NCBI GenBank assembly: GCA_937983055.1
Contig: CALJLA010000050.1
Location: 1-15,125 of the forward strand
Length of the DNA stretch: 15,125 nt
Direction of reading: 5' to 3'
Source of the DNA: an uncultured Pseudomonadota bacterium
GTDB lineage: Bacteria; Pseudomonadota; Gammaproteobacteria; Burkholderiales; Eutrophovitaceae
Shown here: positions 14,640 through 15,125 of the stretch, piece by piece
Layout: every line of letters starts with the position of its first letter
Numbering within the stretch: the first letter of the stretch is position 1
The notes under the pieces: model-generated
The model's database searches: none
Told to the model about the DNA's origin: nothing
The model's input: the letters and a program-made list of their open reading frames with translations, nothing else
Position numbers and translations under genes: made by a program

Positions 14640-15125
14640 TCAGTCGCGGCAGAAGCGAACCACCAGTTGCTGCAGCGGCACCAGCATCCCATGAAAGAAA
14701 TGGCCGGTGCCGGGAAACACCACGACAGGCAGCTGCTGCGGCCGCGCCCAGGCCATTACATCCGACAGCAGCACGACATCGTCTTCTTCGCCATGCACGA
14801 TGAGCGTGCCCTCCGGCACCGCAGGCACCGGAAAACGGTTCACCGCCGGGGCGATCAGCACCAGCGCCTTCGGCGGCCGCGTTTTCGCCACTTCGGCGGC
14901 GACAAACCCGCCAAACGAAAAACCGGCGAGCACCAACGGCAGATCGCCAAAGGTTGCGCTCGCGTGATCGATAACGGCCTGCATATCCTCGCACTCGCCG
15001 CGACCGTCATCGAAAACGCCGTCGCTGTTGCCCACGCCCCGAAAGTTGAAGCGCAGCGTCGCCATGCCAACCGCCAGGAACGCCTTCGCCAGCGTCTGCA
15101 CGACTTTGTTGTCGAGCGTGCCGCC
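14640..15125 (-). CDS. Alpha/beta hydrolase (COG2945-like), 5' end beyond the window
   Basis: The 161 C-terminal residues of a cytoplasmic alpha/beta hydrolase; the frame is open to the right edge. The fragment begins GGTLDNKVVQTLAKAF, a segment that normally follows a HPHP motif now outside the window, so about 50 residues are missing. Features: RFNFRGVGNSDG, nucleophile elbow GFSFGG (Ser at fragment residue 70), the acid in HGEEDDVV and the catalytic His in GTGHFFHG. The triad is complete. The substrate is unknown; this small-hydrolase group is widespread in betaproteobacteria. It is the first visible gene of the minus-strand operon. Confidence 0.9.
   Translation of the reverse strand, partial: GGTLDNKVVQTLAKAFLAVGMATLRFNFRGVGNSDGVFDDGRGECEDMQAVIDHASATFGDLPLVLAGFSFGGFVAAEVAKTRPPKALVLIAPAVNRFPVPAVPEGTLIVHGEEDDVVLLSDVMAWARPQQLPVVVFPGTGHFFHGMLVPLQQLVVRFCRD

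Overview
This is a GC-rich chromosomal window (strong G/C preference at third codon positions) with gene orders typical of a betaproteobacterium: rlmH-maf-rng, yggS-proC-yggT-yggU divergent from pilT-pilU, and a NodI/NodJ-type ABC pair beside hemJ. The order Rhodocyclales or Nitrosomonadales is a guess; the class is a fairly safe inference from gene content and synteny. I saw no rRNA, tRNA, CRISPR array, integrase or transposase.

Layout. (1) Bases 1-2787, plus strand: the tail of an upstream gene (probably rsfS), then rlmH, maf and rng. These genes handle ribosome and RNA maturation and nucleotide-pool cleaning; maf and rng overlap at a TTGA junction. (2) Bases 2960-3256, plus strand: a small eight-cysteine zinc-finger-like protein followed by a clear intrinsic terminator. 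(3) Bases 3336-8636, minus strand, transcribed in the order yggS, a secreted SRPBCC protein, proC, yggT, yggU and a dynamin-like GTPase. The last three are coupled by overlapping stop and start codons. A sigma70-like promoter lies in front of the SRPBCC gene. (4) Bases 8750-10965, plus strand: the type IV pilus ATPases pilT and pilU, divergent from yggS. (5) Bases 10979-15125, minus strand, transcribed in the order alpha/beta hydrolase (cut by the window edge), ABC ATPase, ABC permease, hemJ, a secreted HIRAN-domain protein and an RlmL-like methyltransferase. Gaps are a few bases at most and two junctions overlap, so this looks like one operon. It converges on pilU, with a hairpin at the junction.

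The most unusual item is inside yggS. The PLP-binding protein, normally about 230 residues, is 324 residues here because of an in-frame insertion of roughly 94 codons just before the conserved Glu-Trp-His-Phe-Ile-Gly-Pro segment. The insertion holds two 56-nt copies of a palindrome-rich repeat (55/56 identical, 108-nt spacing, so 36 codons) and traces of a third, decayed unit. It resembles a small repeat element that tolerates or exploits insertion into coding sequence. Other points worth a look are the standalone HIRAN protein with a signal peptide, the orphan cysteine-rich protein, and the dynamin with a non-canonical P-loop placed in a proC/yggT/yggU operon.
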